Shown here piece by piece: positions 25,243-40,200 of a stretch of 64,000 nt of DNA. This stretch comes from Rhea pennata. Its lineage: Eukaryota; Chordata; Aves; Rheiformes; Rheidae. The stretch spans positions 67,491,582 to 67,555,581 of the forward strand of contig NC_084702.1 in assembly GCF_028389875.1 (NCBI RefSeq), in the 5' to 3' direction. The notes below the pieces were generated by a model that had not been told where the DNA came from, did no database searches, and worked only from the letters and a program-made list of their open reading frames with translations. A program made the translations under genes and the position numbers. Within the stretch, counting starts at the first letter, position 1. Every line of letters starts with the position of its first letter.

Positions 25243-28200
25243 ACTTACTGAAAACTTACTACACTCCAAGGATTTTATATAGAAGTTAAATAATTTCATA
25301 TAAAATGTTTAAGGTAATGATGGTCATCAGTCAACAGGATTTTTTGCTGAGGGGGGATCTTATCAATGTGTATAAGTACCTGAAGGGAGGGTGTCAAGGG
25401 GACGGGGACAGGCTCTATTCAGTTGTCCCATGCAAAAGAACTAGAGGCAATGGGCAGAAATTGAACCACAGGAAATTCCACCTGAACACGAGGGGGAATT
25501 TCTTCACTGTGAGAGCCCTGGCACAGGTTGCCCAGAGAGGTGGTGGAGTCTCCTTCTCTGGAGATCTTCAAGGCCTGCCTGGATGCAGCCCTGTCTACCA
25601 TGCTCTAGGTGACCCTGCTGAGCAGGGAGGTTGGACTGGATGATCTCCAGAGGTCCCTTCCAACCTTACTGGTTCTGGGATTCATAATACTCTAAGGCAG
25701 ACAATTTGTGTGACATTCACATGCTTAAGAGATGGAATTCCTTTTTTCTTTTGTTCTTCCTGTCAGGAAGTCTGCCACAGCTAGTGGCATTTGAGTCACT
25801 ACAGCACCCATAATTGTGCTGCATGGGGGATATTTTATTCAAACCTATGTTTTGTTCGTCAAATTTCAGCTATTACTTTTTATTAGTAGTAGTATTAATG
25901 TTCACGTTCTTGGCTCTTTGACTGTTAAACATACATTACTCTTGCCTAGCAGGTGCTGTAACATACAAGTTTAGTAACATACATTCACAGTTTGGGTGAT
26001 ATTTAGGATAGGAGGAAGTACTGTTTTCTTTCTCCCTAAATTTCATCTGTGGAAGATTTCTAAACCTTTCTCCTGTTCACTATTCACTGCCTAATACTTG
26101 AAGAGACAGTGCTACAGGTAAAAGGACTTATGAAGTCTGTCTAATCTATAATGGACAAAAAGAATCATGTGCATTCAAACCACCTGTATCACTATTTAAG
26201 AACCCTGAATTTTGACTTGAAAACAGTTTGAGAAGTTGACCTCTAGTAAATGGTAAATAGTAAATGACACTTTCAGTCAGCACTGCAGTCCGTAAATCAT
26301 AGTTAAGTGTCTGTAGCTTCAATAAGCTGACTAACGTCTTTGATTTGTATGGCCAACTAGATAAGGCATGCACCTTGAAGTTCCCCAACTTGTGCTGATT
26401 AATAGCAAAACCTCTCGGTTATTTCTTTGGGATTTTCCCCACCCCCATGAGAGTTAGAAGTGATACATTACTAAAAACCAGAAGGAGCTCTACAATTGTA
26501 GTTACCTAGTGGAAAATAAGGCTTGAATTTTAAATATTCATTTGATGACTTTATTATAGACGGCTTATTCTACTGTTAGTTTCTGAGAGAGGACTTAAAA
26601 GCATATTTAAATAATGCAGGAAAAAATTTCATAGATATTATAGAGTTTTTTATTTTTAATTCAAAGAGAAAGTTGTTTCTTTAAGGACAAAATTAAACTT
26701 AATTAATCATTTTAGCTTAACCCTAACAATGTAATAGCATCAATAATACAAAAAATGCTGCTTTTCATTTTGCTAGGAACTAAATTCCTTTTATTTAATG
26801 GGCTCTTGCTATTCTGGTTTATATATCTGTTAGCTTTTGACTGTACTACTAAATTTAACTGGGCTATGGATCGCATGTGATACTACAGAGGCTTTCACCC
26901 AGTGTGTCTGTCTTTTTCATATGTCTTTTGTTTGTGTTGCTTCTTGTTCTGTTTCTGTTGTTGTTTCAGGGTCTTGACTGTCATTTGCAAAGCCCAACTA
27001 TCTTTGAATCTGAATGCAATATTGACTGACCATAAGGTTCATCCAAAAAGCTGTATCACTGTGGACAAAACCTGATAACTCATGGTGAAATACGTAGCAG
27101 ATAGGAATAAAACATCCCTTAGGAACACTCAACTGTAGAACAAATTTGAAGAGTAAATGGATGCAAATCCAGAGTCTGTAGTTTCAGTAAGGGCTCCCCT
27201 TTGATGCAACAGTGATGTCAAAGATTTTAGAAACAACTATTAAACCAAACAAAAGCTGTTTAGAGTCTGTGAAGTTTCTTATGAGGAGAAAGAAAGAGAA
27301 AAAGGCTGTAAAACTTGCTAAGCAGTCTCTTGCTGCCTATGGTGATTCAAAGTATTTCCAAAATTACAGTACAGTAACTGCAATTGGACAACAATTGAAT
27401 CCATAGAATAATACCATTTTTACCTATTAATTGCTGTGAATATTGTTATATATAAATGTGAATGGTTTCAATATACACCCGAATTGTATATGCTGTTGAC
27501 CTCCTGTGGTTTTGTTGTTTTGAGCTACTGTTTCCAAGACATGTTGATGTGTTACTCATATTGCTATGACTCATCTAAGTAGCATGAAAAACTCATAGCT
27601 GACAGTAAACATGAAAAAAAAAAACTTCACTGCAAGTTACTCATTGTCTGGCCTAGAATAAGTATAATTTTTTGCTAATATTAAATAATTCATTCAAGGA
27701 ATCTGTACTGTTCCCATTCATTTACCATTCTATCAAAAATGATTTTTAGAGTTGATTTATAAGCAGTTTTAACAACAAAAATACACTTTAATATTAAAAA
27801 AATCATTTTTGCTTAATTTCAAAAATTCAAATAATATCTAAAGTACAAAGCAGACTTTAGTATTCTTGTACTGCTTGCACCTACAGACTTATACTACAAT
27901 GACATTGCATATTAATTGTTAAATGCTAAAGTAAAAATCACGCTGGTATACGTGACTCTGTCAGGAAATCAACTGTCTACAAAGTCTTACTGCATTTAGT
28001 CTGGAATGATTAACCTGCTTAATGTTGTTTGAAGGTGAAATAGGAAGAAAGTGCCAAAGTTAAGACTGGATTTGCCTTAAACACATTTAAGACGAAGCAT
28101 TTATGACTAAGCAAATACACAAAGCATTAGGACTAGCTAAACAGTATCTTCTTTATAACAGCCTTCTATGACTTACCCCTTCCCCCCCTTTTAACATACA

Positions 28201-31200
28201 TCAATCTGACCTTACTTTTGCCATTTTTTTTTCCACAAAACTCCTCAGCCTTCATGGGTGTATTTTCTGATCATCTTATATATTTTTCTGCTACACTTTT
28301 TTTCCAGTTCTTCTGGTCTTAAAATGCGGTGCCCAAAACTTGTTCCTCATCTGGTTTGGTGAACAGTCGATACAGTGGACTAAGTATTTATAATCTCGAA
28401 TGTAATGGAGTCCTGTTAGTATTTTCAAGGGTAAAATTTGCCTTTTTGGAAACTGCATGACATTAACTCACTTGGCTTATGGTTTTCTCACAGATCTTTT
28501 TTTGCTTTCTTCTACAGTATGGGGGGAGGTGGATGGTGGGAAGGGCTGTTGCATACATCCTTGTACTTTCTTCAGATGTGGTTCCACCCACCCCACCATG
28601 ACCACCTCTGTCTTAAATGTAGCATTTTAGACTTGTTTTTGAAATTTGTTATTGTATTTGATGTTCTAAGTGTTTTCTGAGTATCTTGTATTTCTGCTCT
28701 GGACTACTTTCAGCTTTCCATGTTTGTCTTACTATGTGGTACCTTGCATGATATGATACAGTGTTCACTTCATCTAGTTATTTTTCTTATCCAGTTTGGG
28801 CACTTTTATCAAATCGCTGAAACATTTTGAATTCCAATCTTGCAGTTCCTCTTCTGAATTCTTCTATAATTGTAAATCCTGTAAGCTCATTACGTTGTGT
28901 AAACTTTTAAGAAAGCCAGTAAGTAAAGGGGGCCTTGGAACACAAGGAAACTGCTAATAACTAATATCACATACACTTTTTCCAATGAATTTTATTTATC
29001 CATTGTCTCTTGTGTGTGTACACTCACACACACTTTAATTATCATCACATTCAGAATTTTGTATCCATGCAGTTTGTTAGTTGCACTTAAAGTCATAACT
29101 GTGATCAAGTTTCACGACTGTTCAAGTTTCAAGGTAAGATCAAGTTTCTTCCTATGTTAGCAAGGAGGTGCATGGTGGGAGTACAAGCACAGAGGAAAAC
29201 AGGATATTGAGGAGTTAATATCCACACTAAATACACTTAGTGGGGAGTGCTTACTTTAGCCTGACTCTAATCTAGTCCTGAGAAGTGAATGCCCTTTGAG
29301 AGAGTTAAAGCATGTTAGGTGAGTTACTGGAATACATTTTCTGCTTTAATTTTCTCTCAAGACCACTCAGGATACAAACCAAAGTACAGTAAGAGAAATG
29401 ACAGGAGACTCGCTTCAGAAGTGCACTGATGATCCAAACAAAAATGATAGTATAGTTGCATTTCAAGAGCACTTTTTGGATCTGACGAGGGTCCACAGGT
29501 GGCTGTTGTGTGCACAGCAGCTTCAATAGCTCTACTAGTATCAGTCAGTAAAAATAAATCTAATCTTTTGAAAGATTTGCAAATACTTAAAATTAGTCAT
29601 CTATCAGGATCAATAGTTTGGCATGTATTTCATTTTGCAGACTGCTTTCTGAGAAAAAATTCTACTTTTCTTGTTATAGTTCCTCTTGCAGAAGTCAGCA
29701 TTAAACAAGTCTGCATGCCTGTAGGGACAAATGTGAAACTGTGGTCCAGGTAATCACTTAAAATAAACCATAAGTGCAGTTATTCTCATTTTTATGCTAC
29801 TGTTTTGGTCTTAGTGGAACACAGCCATTAGTAGACACAAAAAGGGAGCTATAACTTACTGCACCCAACAGTGTGTTTGTTTTACCAATGTCTTTCATGT
29901 GCAAGAGGTATGTGCAGTTTTTATTTATTTTTTGAATGCCGTTATAATTTAACTAGCAAAGGTAGTGAAGAATTAATGATGGAAAAATGCCTCAATGAGG
30001 GGAGGAGTCTGATGTTGTTGGGGAAAAAAATGAGAAGATAAATATTTTTGTTTTCAAGGGTTTTGCATAATCCAGCATTTAAATAATTCCAACTATGAAT
30101 GTCACTGAAGGAAGGATGTGAGCAAGGTAACTGTAAAGCAGTTCTCTACTGGTATAAATTTTATAGCTGTAAAACAGATATTTATTTTCACTATTTCTAT
30201 TTATACTTAATTTATTTTGTAAAGAACTAGACGAGATAATTTTCTTTAATTTTGAGCAACAATGATAAGTTATGATAGATAAAAAAAAAAAAGGGGGGGG
30301 GCTTACTCTTTAGTTTGTGTTTTGATGGTAGTCTACCACCAGTAAACATACATACATATGTGTAAATATGCACATGTGTGTACATAGGTGCATATAGAGC
30401 TTATCCTTATCTAAGCCTTGTCCTATACAACTTTCATCAAAGTTGGCTGCTTGTTAGATTTGTTTTGCCTCAACTAGTCCTCTTAATGAGAAAGATTGAG
30501 GGAGTATTTGGGTGAAGTTTTTATCTGTGCTTAGTCTGCTATATCCTCAGCATCAACTTCCTGCTGCTGCGCCTGTTGGCTTCCCCATTAGGGAAGAGTT
30601 GAAACAAAACTAAATGAACTTTACTGCTCAGCCATCAGTATCTTAGTGACTGGGGAGGATTTTGCTGCCCTGAAGAGCTTCTTAGTCCTGAAGAGGTTCT
30701 GGTGAAAGGCATAGGAAAGGACATTTTAATTCTGTCATCATCAGGAAACTGAGGCACAGCATTTGTTGGCCTGCTAGCATGCATCCATCTCAGAATCAGC
30801 TCTACTCATAAGGCAAGAGGCAAGAGGCCAGGACTGAGTGGGAATGGTAAGATATTTTTGCGTAAGGACAAGGGAAAGGGTTAAGGAAGTGGGTGGGGCT
30901 ACAGACTGGAGCTTTAAGTGTTATATAGAGGATGGAGGTGGTGGGGAGTGTTGACAGCAGGCAAGAGAGGTAAAGCAAAGGTATTGCAGGAGATGGGATT
31001 TAGTGGATATAGGGGAAAATTGTATAACTGTGATTTCTGTTATTCATTAAATAACTATTTTTTAATGTTGCATTTTGTCACAAGTTGTTACCAACTTCAT
31101 TTCAGTTAACAGTTGCAGAGGTAGATTGAGGAGAAGGGGAGCATGAGGATAGTCATAGTCAGCTGAATAATAGCTTAAAAGTTCAGAAGCATTTTTTTAA

Positions 31201-34200
31201 ACTTTCAATTTCAGAGCTGATGTAAGATGGAAAAAATGCTTGTACACTAAAGATACGGTTCTTAGTGTTTCTGAACATAAACTTTTGCCTTTCAGTTCCA
31301 TTTTTCTATCTTAGATGATCAGTCTTTACCTTCTTATGAACAGTTTTCACTGTATTAATATCTTCAAAATCAATTTTGGCATAACAAATCTTATATTTAA
31401 AAAGTTACCAATTAATACAGGATATTTTTATGTATATCTTGTATGTGCATGTTTTCTAATAGTTTTGCTTAGTGCTTGCCACAATATGTTCATTTCTTTC
31501 TTATAACCTCCCCGTTCTCCTCTGCCACACATTTGGTGGCATGTTGTAAAAGTGATAAAAATATGAGGAAGTGGAGAAAGAAGTTATGATAAAATTAATA
31601 AAAGTAAAGAAGTGAGCCATGAAGGAAAATGCTAGTGGTATGGTTAAATTGACCTGATTATAGAAAGATATTACTTGAACCTGTTGACTTTAAAAATAGA
31701 TGTACTGATGGCAATCGCTTGCATATAAAGTAATCTCTCAGGTAAAGTGATATTAATATCCTGATATAATTTTGCTCTGTGATACCTAATGAAGATAAAA
31801 ATTCATGGGGGCTGCTGAGATTTGGGAGACACATGTTCTTTTTTGGATCTCATGGAAAAATACAATCTCTATCTCCGAGTCTCAACTGTTTGAGAAGATG
31901 AAATAGTATTTTCCACTACAGATAAGTGGTATATAACATGACACAGCCATTAGTTATGGTTCCTGTTGAACTGTTACATTACTGTGAGTTCTGACCATAG
32001 ACTGTTGAAACCCTGTTTGAATTAAGCTATTGTGACTGCTCTTTGCTGTGTAAATAGAATTACATTAACCTTCCTTCTCTTTGGAATCAACACTTAGAAA
32101 CTGGACTTAAAATATCTCTCCAAAGAAATGTTATTGCATGATCAATGGACTGGACAACAAACTAAGAATAAAGGAGAATTTTGCAAGTACTTAATGTCAC
32201 TCCAATTATTTTATTTTACGGTTTTTCAGTTTGCCTTGGTAAACAGTCCTTTAACTTCTCTTAATTAGAAGATACTTTTCTATATCTAATCTGTAATTAA
32301 TCTGTGTATAAATAAATAATGCATAATTTTAAGCAGTGGCATAATTTGTATTTGAAGTATAATATTGGAAACACTCAGGTTTCTCTTCTGCACAGAGTTT
32401 GAAAGGATTGCACTTACTTTCACCTGTTGCTGAACAACAGCTACTTTGTAAATTTCTGTATTACTTACCTTTTGCTGCTTCAGAAATATTATTCGGTTCT
32501 TTTAAGTAGGCAAAAAGGCTGTTAAGGGTAACCTGTTAAAGTAGACTTTCTCATGTGTGGCAGGGTAAAATGATGGGGGAGGTTTAGGTTTGTAAATGAC
32601 AAGCCCAAAGAACTATTAATGCATTTTTCTGAAGCTGAGCAGTGAAGTATTTTTACTCACTACCTTCTCACTGTTTTGCTTACACTCTGCCAGCCAATTT
32701 TTTACAGTTCATAAGATGTCAATAGAAATGCTAAAGCAGCAGTGGTGGCCTTAGGCAGTCCAACAACACAGCATAAAAATAGATTGATAGTGGGATGTGA
32801 CATGCATGCATTAACTGGTTATGACCGTAATTGCCTAGTTTTATTATCACTTAAATTTGAAAAGTGGGGAAAAATAGGTTGTGTAATAACTTTTCTTGCA
32901 TCTTATAATCACATTTGAGTAAAGCTAGTATGAAAAATGGAAAAATTCAACGTATTTTGAATAGCTAAGATTAAGCCAAAATATGGAGCAGATCAGGCCA
33001 ATTTATTAATGTATGTTGTTATTTTAACCTTGGGTTTCAGTATTACGACTATGTATTTTTCTCACAAGATGAAAAATAATTTCTTAATGTAATGTGGTCC
33101 TTGGAAAAGTTTGCAGTTGTTGCACATAAACTAAAATATTGTTTGAATTTAAACCATCATGCTAATGAAATCAGTTTACTTAAAAACAGAATGTCAGTGC
33201 AATATTCTGATTTTTAGGTGGAGCTGAAAAATGGAATGGAAGCACAGAGTGTGTTAAATATTTCAACTTAAAACAACTTCAGATTAACTTTTCGTTTTTT
33301 TGTAATAAGTTTCTTATTAGTACTAACTACATAAAATGAATATGCTCCAGAATTGTTTTTGTAGTTTCAGAACAGTGGTGTTCATTAGCATAAACATTTG
33401 CTGAATTTCTCACTGAGGAGAAACTGTTAATACTGCACTGGTTTAAAATTGAATGCATACTCGTTCTTGAAAAGAGAGGGCACAGCACACGTCTATTACA
33501 ACAATTATTAGTCACTGGAGTTTTTGAAAGTGCTTGGGAAAGTGCTTTGGGATTTGGACCTCGTATTAAAGCATTTCATAATTTTAGCATAGTACATGAG
33601 ATTATTAGGAGTATTACTGCCACTATTCCAAAGGCGAACAGCATCAGCTTTTCTTAAAAAAATCTTTTGCAAGAGGCTAAAATGTTAGCATGCTCTAGAT
33701 TTCTCCTTTGGGGGTTAGTTTTGGACATAAATACTACACATGTAAATCTTCAGTCTCATACCTAGAACTAGCAGATAAGGTTGAATTGTTCAGAAGTTGC
33801 TGCAGGTTTTGGGCGTCTCTTGTATGTGTGAATTTACCTTTTGGCCCCGTGAGCCTGGCCTGTCGTTGGTTCCACAGGGTCTGTGGGTGCTTTGTGTCAC
33901 TGAAAATCAAGGTCAGTTATGGGACACTTACTGTTGGTGGCTCCTTCTGATTTTTTTTTCACGTGCCTTTGCTGTTGCAGAACACTAGCATGGTTCATGG
34001 GTTTCTTTCTTTACTTTGAGACCCTTAGTGCAGCCGTACCTTTTTTTGAGTGCAAATGTGTGCTCTTCGGCTTCTCTTTCAACTGTTTTCAGGCTTTTTA
34101 CCAATTTCCCAACGGGGAGCTCTTCTGAACAGAGCTGAAAGGCAGCAAGACAAGCAACCTGAAGTAGGTGGAGATTAAAAAGGGACCAATAGGCAGCTTA

Positions 34201-37200
34201 CACAATTGCACAAGCTTTTCTCTGCGAGGAGAGGTGCTTGGCTGGGGTGTGTGTGGATGGAATACCAGCAGCAGAGGCTTCCTCGGCAGTGCGAAGCTGG
34301 CACGCTTTCCAGTGCAGTGAGTGGAACGTGAATTCAGTTCCTCCGCTTTCTTTCAGAGCATTGCCAGATGTTTTTCAGGTTTTTCCGAGAGTTATTTATG
34401 ATGGATGCTTTCTTCTATTTTCAGCTTCTTTGTAATACTGGCCATGCTGAAGAAAAACTAGGTTTTACTTATGACAGCATCATAATATGGTAAGTAGTAA
34501 GGAATACTACACAATAGTAGGGTGCTTGTTCTAGGTGGAATAAAACCAACTTTATTTATACTTTTAAGTTTTTTTTGTAAATATATACATTACAAGTATT
34601 CTAGTGGGTAAAATCAGAAATACATGCTACACCACTGGTAGATGAAAAAACTATGGAAAAAAAGTGGTGGTTATAAAGTTATTTTATTCCTCATAAATGT
34701 AAAAATACTTTAAAATATCTCACTAATTGCAGAAAACACTTTTCCTAAAAATGCGGTCTTACCGAATGTGGAGCGAATGCTTTAAGGAAAACCAGGATTT
34801 GAAGACAAACTTTTCATATTAATTTGAGCTATACGATTGGCTCTGTAGCATTGCTTTCCTTGCAAATAAAACATCCTGTGTACGTCCTTTCAAGTGGAAT
34901 TTCCATCTTTTTTCATGGTTTCTGAAAAACAAAACTATTTGCCTGCTGATTTCTAGAACTTCTGTGTTTTTGCACAAACATTGGTAAATTTGTCCTGAAG
35001 CTCAGTATTGATGGCAAAAACAGCAAAGAACTAATATTTAACATGATTTTTTTTTCCATTTAGTCGTCTGATTTAAGAAAGCAAGTTTAGTGAAACTTGT
35101 CACTCTAGGTAAAATTGGGGGGGAAACCTGTATCACTTCTTGCAGAAATGTTGTAAATTATTTTGTTTTCTTAAATATTTCTTCCTCTGATAGAGCTAAA
35201 AATTTTAAAAATGCTAATAAGTATATATTTGTGAATGCATGTTTTGCTGTGAGCTTTAATGGTTTATTGTCTCCTGATACAGTCTTTATATAATATGTTT
35301 TAATATTCTTTGATGGGACTAAACATCACTTAGGAGTATAAGTTCAAAATTCTTTCCTCAATATTCTTTTAATACAGATATTACAAGAGATCTAACTATA
35401 AAAAATAGTGTTTGTTTTTGTAGGACTATATACAGAAAGAGCTGCTAAAGCAAATATAATTAAGGATATGGATAAGCAACAGATTTAAAAAAAAAAAAAA
35501 AAAAAAGTTCTCAATAGATGCACGAAGAAATTTTTTTCCCTACTAAGAGTGCCAAAAATTACTCTTTCAAAAAAATAAAAAGACATTGCACAGGAATATG
35601 ATCTGGGTTAGTGATGTTGCTCTGGTCAGTCCAGTGCTTCCTATGTAAATGAGAAGCAAGTTTTATGTCCATGTGTGTAAATGAGAAACAAGTTTTATAT
35701 CCATGTATGTGCATTATTCTTCAGTAGTGATCATTTTCAAGTGCAGAGATATAACCCAAGTATTGAGATTAACATTAATTGTGCTGATTGGTGGTTCTTT
35801 GGAAATGTTTATTGTATAGATCCTTTTTAAGAAATATGCACTTAAGCAAGCTTTTAAATTTTGTTCTACAGGTTTATAGATAATCTGCAGTAGTATTCAA
35901 TTCGCAGATTGATTCCATTTACAGTGTTATACCTGTTCTGAGTAATTTGCAAGTACTAAACTCTGATTCAATTAATTTAGGAAATGACTTTGCAAGTTAG
36001 ACATCTAGGTACATATACTGCTTTGGAAATAGTATGTAAATTTGCAATATGTGCTGATGATCTCAGCATATCTCATGTTTCCATAGGAAACCTGTTTGTT
36101 CTACAGAACAAACTTTTTTATTTGAAAAAGAAAGTAAATTTGGATATAAGAAATGCTTTGTGAGTTTTGTGCATTTGTGAAGTATGAATGGATATTTTAA
36201 AGCCTTAAACTATAAGGGATTAATGATTTCAAGAAAAACTACAGTTTTCCTGTAAAGTTCTTGATTTGAGGGTCAGTAGCCTTGACAGAATATTTAACCA
36301 AAGCAAAGATTGCAATTATTCCCAAGTTAAGGATCTAGTTTTTAAAATCATTCTCTTTTTAATATTTTTGTTAGTCCAGGTACCTGATTATAGTTTCTTC
36401 CTGCCAGCAGATGGAGATGATAGTGACACATTTTGTTGTCATTCCCAGTATAGATGGGTCTTGCCGGTTCCGAAAGCATCATACCATTGACAGCTGAGAG
36501 GAAGCCTTGAGCCATGAAGAAAATGGAGTGTTGGTAGGCCTCATAAACTTTTGAGGTCTTTTAGTAACGTGCCAAGAGGCTTTGGCCACAAAAGCAAAGT
36601 TCAGAATATTCTTAATTACTTGACTGAATCAAAGAAAGATCTGTCAGAACCGTTATTAGCATTCTGTAGTGAGTAGACAAGATGCTTCAGGAAAAAAGGT
36701 GCCAAAATGAATTTACAATAGGTAGCTAATATTCTTATTCCATCCTTTGTTAGTTCTTCAAAGCTTTTTATCAATCTTAATACTGTCCTGTGACATTCCT
36801 TTTATTTCTACAACAACACTTAAAATACTGGGGCAAGTGGTATTATACTTAGCTTTCCAGATAAGAATATAGTGTGCTTTTATGTATAAAATATTTCATG
36901 TTCTTGATAAAGCTCGCTCTCTTACACAATCATAATCTCTCTTTGGCTCCTTCAGCCACAGATGCACAATCTACAGTGATCTACAGTTGATAGCAAAATC
37001 ATTTTTTTGGTTGGATGGCTATTTTAGAAACCTATAGTATGGGTAAATAAAACATTTTTTTTTCTTGTGTGCATTAAGTCCCATTTAACAATATTGCATT
37101 ATCTCAACCATCTTGTTAACTATTCATACAGGTTATTTTTAAGTTCCCTTGGAGTTTCTCATAATCATATCCTACATCCTACTCTAATTAACGTAAATGA

Positions 37201-40200
37201 CATCATCCTCTTTAATTTTTTTCTCTCATTCCTTTTGTCCAAATTATGAATCGTATATTAACTGCTATCAACCAAAGGAGGTCATGAATCTAGTACTTAA
37301 CTGTTGTCAGGATAAAAATCTCCAATTCATCTCTGCTCTTTAGTGTTCATCTTTCAGATTTTGATTTGTGAGGCTACCTTTTATTGCCTTATAACATCTT
37401 TGTCCTTTAATACAATCTTAAGCAACACCTTGCTTGAAAGTTTTGGTTGCCAAGTTAGGAAAGTGGTTCCTCTGTATACACCATTATAATTACTCCTTTG
37501 AAGTCGTCTTTGAAAGACTGGTGAAATACAGTTTGCATAAACTATTCTGGTTGCTTCACATGATTTATTAGATTTATTTTAAGGATTTCTGATAAGTAGT
37601 TACCTGCATGAGCTTTGGAATCCCTTTTTGTATAGCCCTTTTTATCACATTTTTCCCCTTTTGGCCATGGCTATTTATAATGAGGTACTATACATGGATA
37701 GTTCATGCTTGTGTTCTTTCTAGACACTTACATGTAAAACTTAGTGAGTTATTGATAATACTTGCTGATGAGTTTACTCTAGATCTTCCATTACTTCTCT
37801 TCTCCAGGTACCTCATCTTTAATACTATAAAAGATTTTAGAACATGACATGTAGAGCTCTTCCCTCCTCCCCCCTCCAAAAGAGGGGGGAAAAAAAGGAA
37901 AAAAGAAAAAGAGAAAAGTCTTGGTACAAAGAAATTGTTTATTGTTTCTGGTGTACTTCTGTCCGTCTTGTTTGCTGTATTCCTTCCCTCCTTTCTCTCT
38001 GGTGATTCAGTGAATCTTGCAAGTTTCCTTAATATACTGTGATATACTTGAAAAAAATGGAAACATACATCTGGATCCTTCTCATATTTTTTCCACTTGT
38101 GGTTTGTTTTGTTTTGCCTGTAGTAGCGTATATTCATTGAATTTTCATAAGTTCAGATTTCTCTTTTTGCTTATGCTACATTCTCTCAGGTTTTGAAGTT
38201 CAGTGTTTCATTTTGTTTTAATGGAAAGGTTTTGTTCAACCTTGTATGTTTCTATATGTCATTACTTCCATTATTTCTTTATGAATTTTATGGTCTTTAT
38301 TTTAGAGCTAAGTCTTTATGACTAACCATATATTTTCATTATATAATCACTGTTTGAAGAAACACATTCTTTTTCGGTATCTGTCTCTTCTGGATATTAG
38401 ACCTCATAATAGTGTTGTCATTTGTTGTGGCTTCACTGTTGTCCATTCTTCAGTTCCTGTCCACAAGTTAAGAATCTCTTTCTCTTGTGAGTTGTAGAAG
38501 AAGCTTTCAAAGCGATAATTTTGAGACACTGTAAAGATCATTTTATCACGCTGTTCAAGAAAAGTTTTGTCTCCAGTACAAACAGTGCTTTACTTGATGT
38601 GGAAAAAAAAAAAGAAGATCCAGATTCAGAATTTGGTTGTTCTGACATGAAATACCATAGATAACAATAGCACTGATTCACTGAGAAGTGAATAATTTCT
38701 ATCTTAGAAAAAAAGAAACAATTCTGATGAAGTGCCTTAAACTGGCATATCACAAATTTTAAGGCAGAAGTCCAAATAGGAAGAGTATCATTGAGAAGAA
38801 CTGATTCTTGTGTGCTCATCCCTCAGACTTTTTATGTATGTAAATCTGCAACACAAGAAACAAAATATAATTCACAATCTAAAGCATACCTGTTATCTAC
38901 CCTAACACACTTCAAGAGTTACTTCTCTTTCCTTCTCTCTGCTTTTTTCAATCATTTGGAAACAAGTCTATCCTCAAGTTCAGCTTTTTTTACAGGAAGA
39001 ATTATTCTTAACCTCGAAAAATAAGAATTTGTTTCTTATTTGCTACTGGTTCAGCTTGAAGTAAATAAAAATGGTTAGTGGCACTCCTCCCATATGGAGA
39101 ATCATATTTGATTTTACAGCAGTGACCTTCCTAAAGTAATTCCCTACTTTGTGCTGAAGGTAATAATTAGTTCATCTTCATTTGCATATAATACAGCCTT
39201 TCTCCTTTGTCTGACCATCAGATAAGGAGTAGAGACATTTATATGGACTGACTGATCTCTAGAAAGATTCAAAATATTTGGCTTGTAATCTGGAACAATG
39301 ATAATTGATTACTCTGAGCAACCTAGAATAAGAAAAGAAATTAAACAGTTCTTCTAAAATATGTGGCTAAGTGGGCTCCCCCTTTCTCCCCCACCCCCGA
39401 ATTAGTCAAGGAAGAGTGGCAGTAGCCTATGAAGGCTTTCAGAAGGATGATTTGTCCATTTATAGTTTCAGATTCCATCTCTGGAGATCTTCAAAAGCTC
39501 CTTTCTTCTTACCTAGATAGTGAATTTAGGCAATTGTATTATGATGAATGGTTGGTTTAGGAGAGCTTACCATGATGCAGGCAAAATGCTTTCAAAATTT
39601 GTATAAAGAGAAATAACATTTTTATTAAATATTGAAATTGGGAGCAATTTATTTTGTGCAAGGTTGCCTAAATAATGTATTTTCCTTTGACTCTTCTGTA
39701 ACATTACATGAAAACATTGAAATATTGATGCCATAGCATCTTTAATGAGTGGTGCACATAGCTATCTTTTAGGATTTGTGCTTATGGGCTGATGGTCCAG
39801 CGGAGGAGGAAGTATTCTTCACCTGCTAATTTTCTTGCAAATTGTTACTGATCTACAATACTTTGGGGGGACTAATACTGTGCTCAGCTATTTTGTCAAG
39901 TAACAAGTCAGGTATAGGTCTTGGTCATATATCATTTCAGGGATGTAGGAATTGTTCTTAAGTTTAGTTTTTGGTTTTATTCAGATTAATATATTGTCTA
40001 CATCTGCTGGCAAGGTCAAGGTTTGCTCTTCAGGCTGTACAGGTATATATCTCAAAGACATAAAATTAATGCAGAATACTTCAGACTTTTTGTTTTTAAA
40101 TTAGTAGGTACTAGCTGCCTGTCAGATGGTGAAGTCTACCTGCTGCTATAGAATTGTTTTCCTGCTTTTTCTTCATTGTAGTCTGCGGTTAGCTTTACTG

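Larger units (their letters stand above)
20919..34424 (+). other. Intron 3 (13.5 kb)
   Basis: This intron is AT-rich with no recognised gene. It carries a minus-strand CR1 at 23.7-24.9 kb, a 42-base A run at 25.2 kb and a plus-strand CR1 at 25.35-25.68 kb. The last 600 bases before exon 4 are richer in GC and CpG. The stretch 26.4-33.7 kb shows only AT-rich simple sequence and no recognisable element. Confidence 0.8.
34490..40181 (+). other. Intron 4 (5.7 kb)
   Basis: This intron is AT-rich with no gene recognised. It holds an A20 run (35486-35505), a two-copy 32-base tandem repeat at 35.65 kb and a CTCF-like core at 36.4 kb. A pyrimidine-rich stretch lies at 37.85-37.92 kb. Confidence 0.8.

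Noticed and set aside
27186..27406. Lys-rich 64-codon frame preceded by a gene-like stretch, as possible retrocopy
   Set aside because: No protein family recognised, no poly(A) tail or direct repeats seen; too short to support.
36049..36069. Short foldback around TGCTGATGATCTCAGCA, as a possible box C/D snoRNA
   Set aside because: It contains a TGATGA-like box but no paired D box with terminal stem at proper spacing; only a small hairpin.
37703..38137. 144-codon minus-strand open frame in intron 4
   Set aside because: It runs through a polypurine tract and has no recognisable domain; fits chance in biased sequence.
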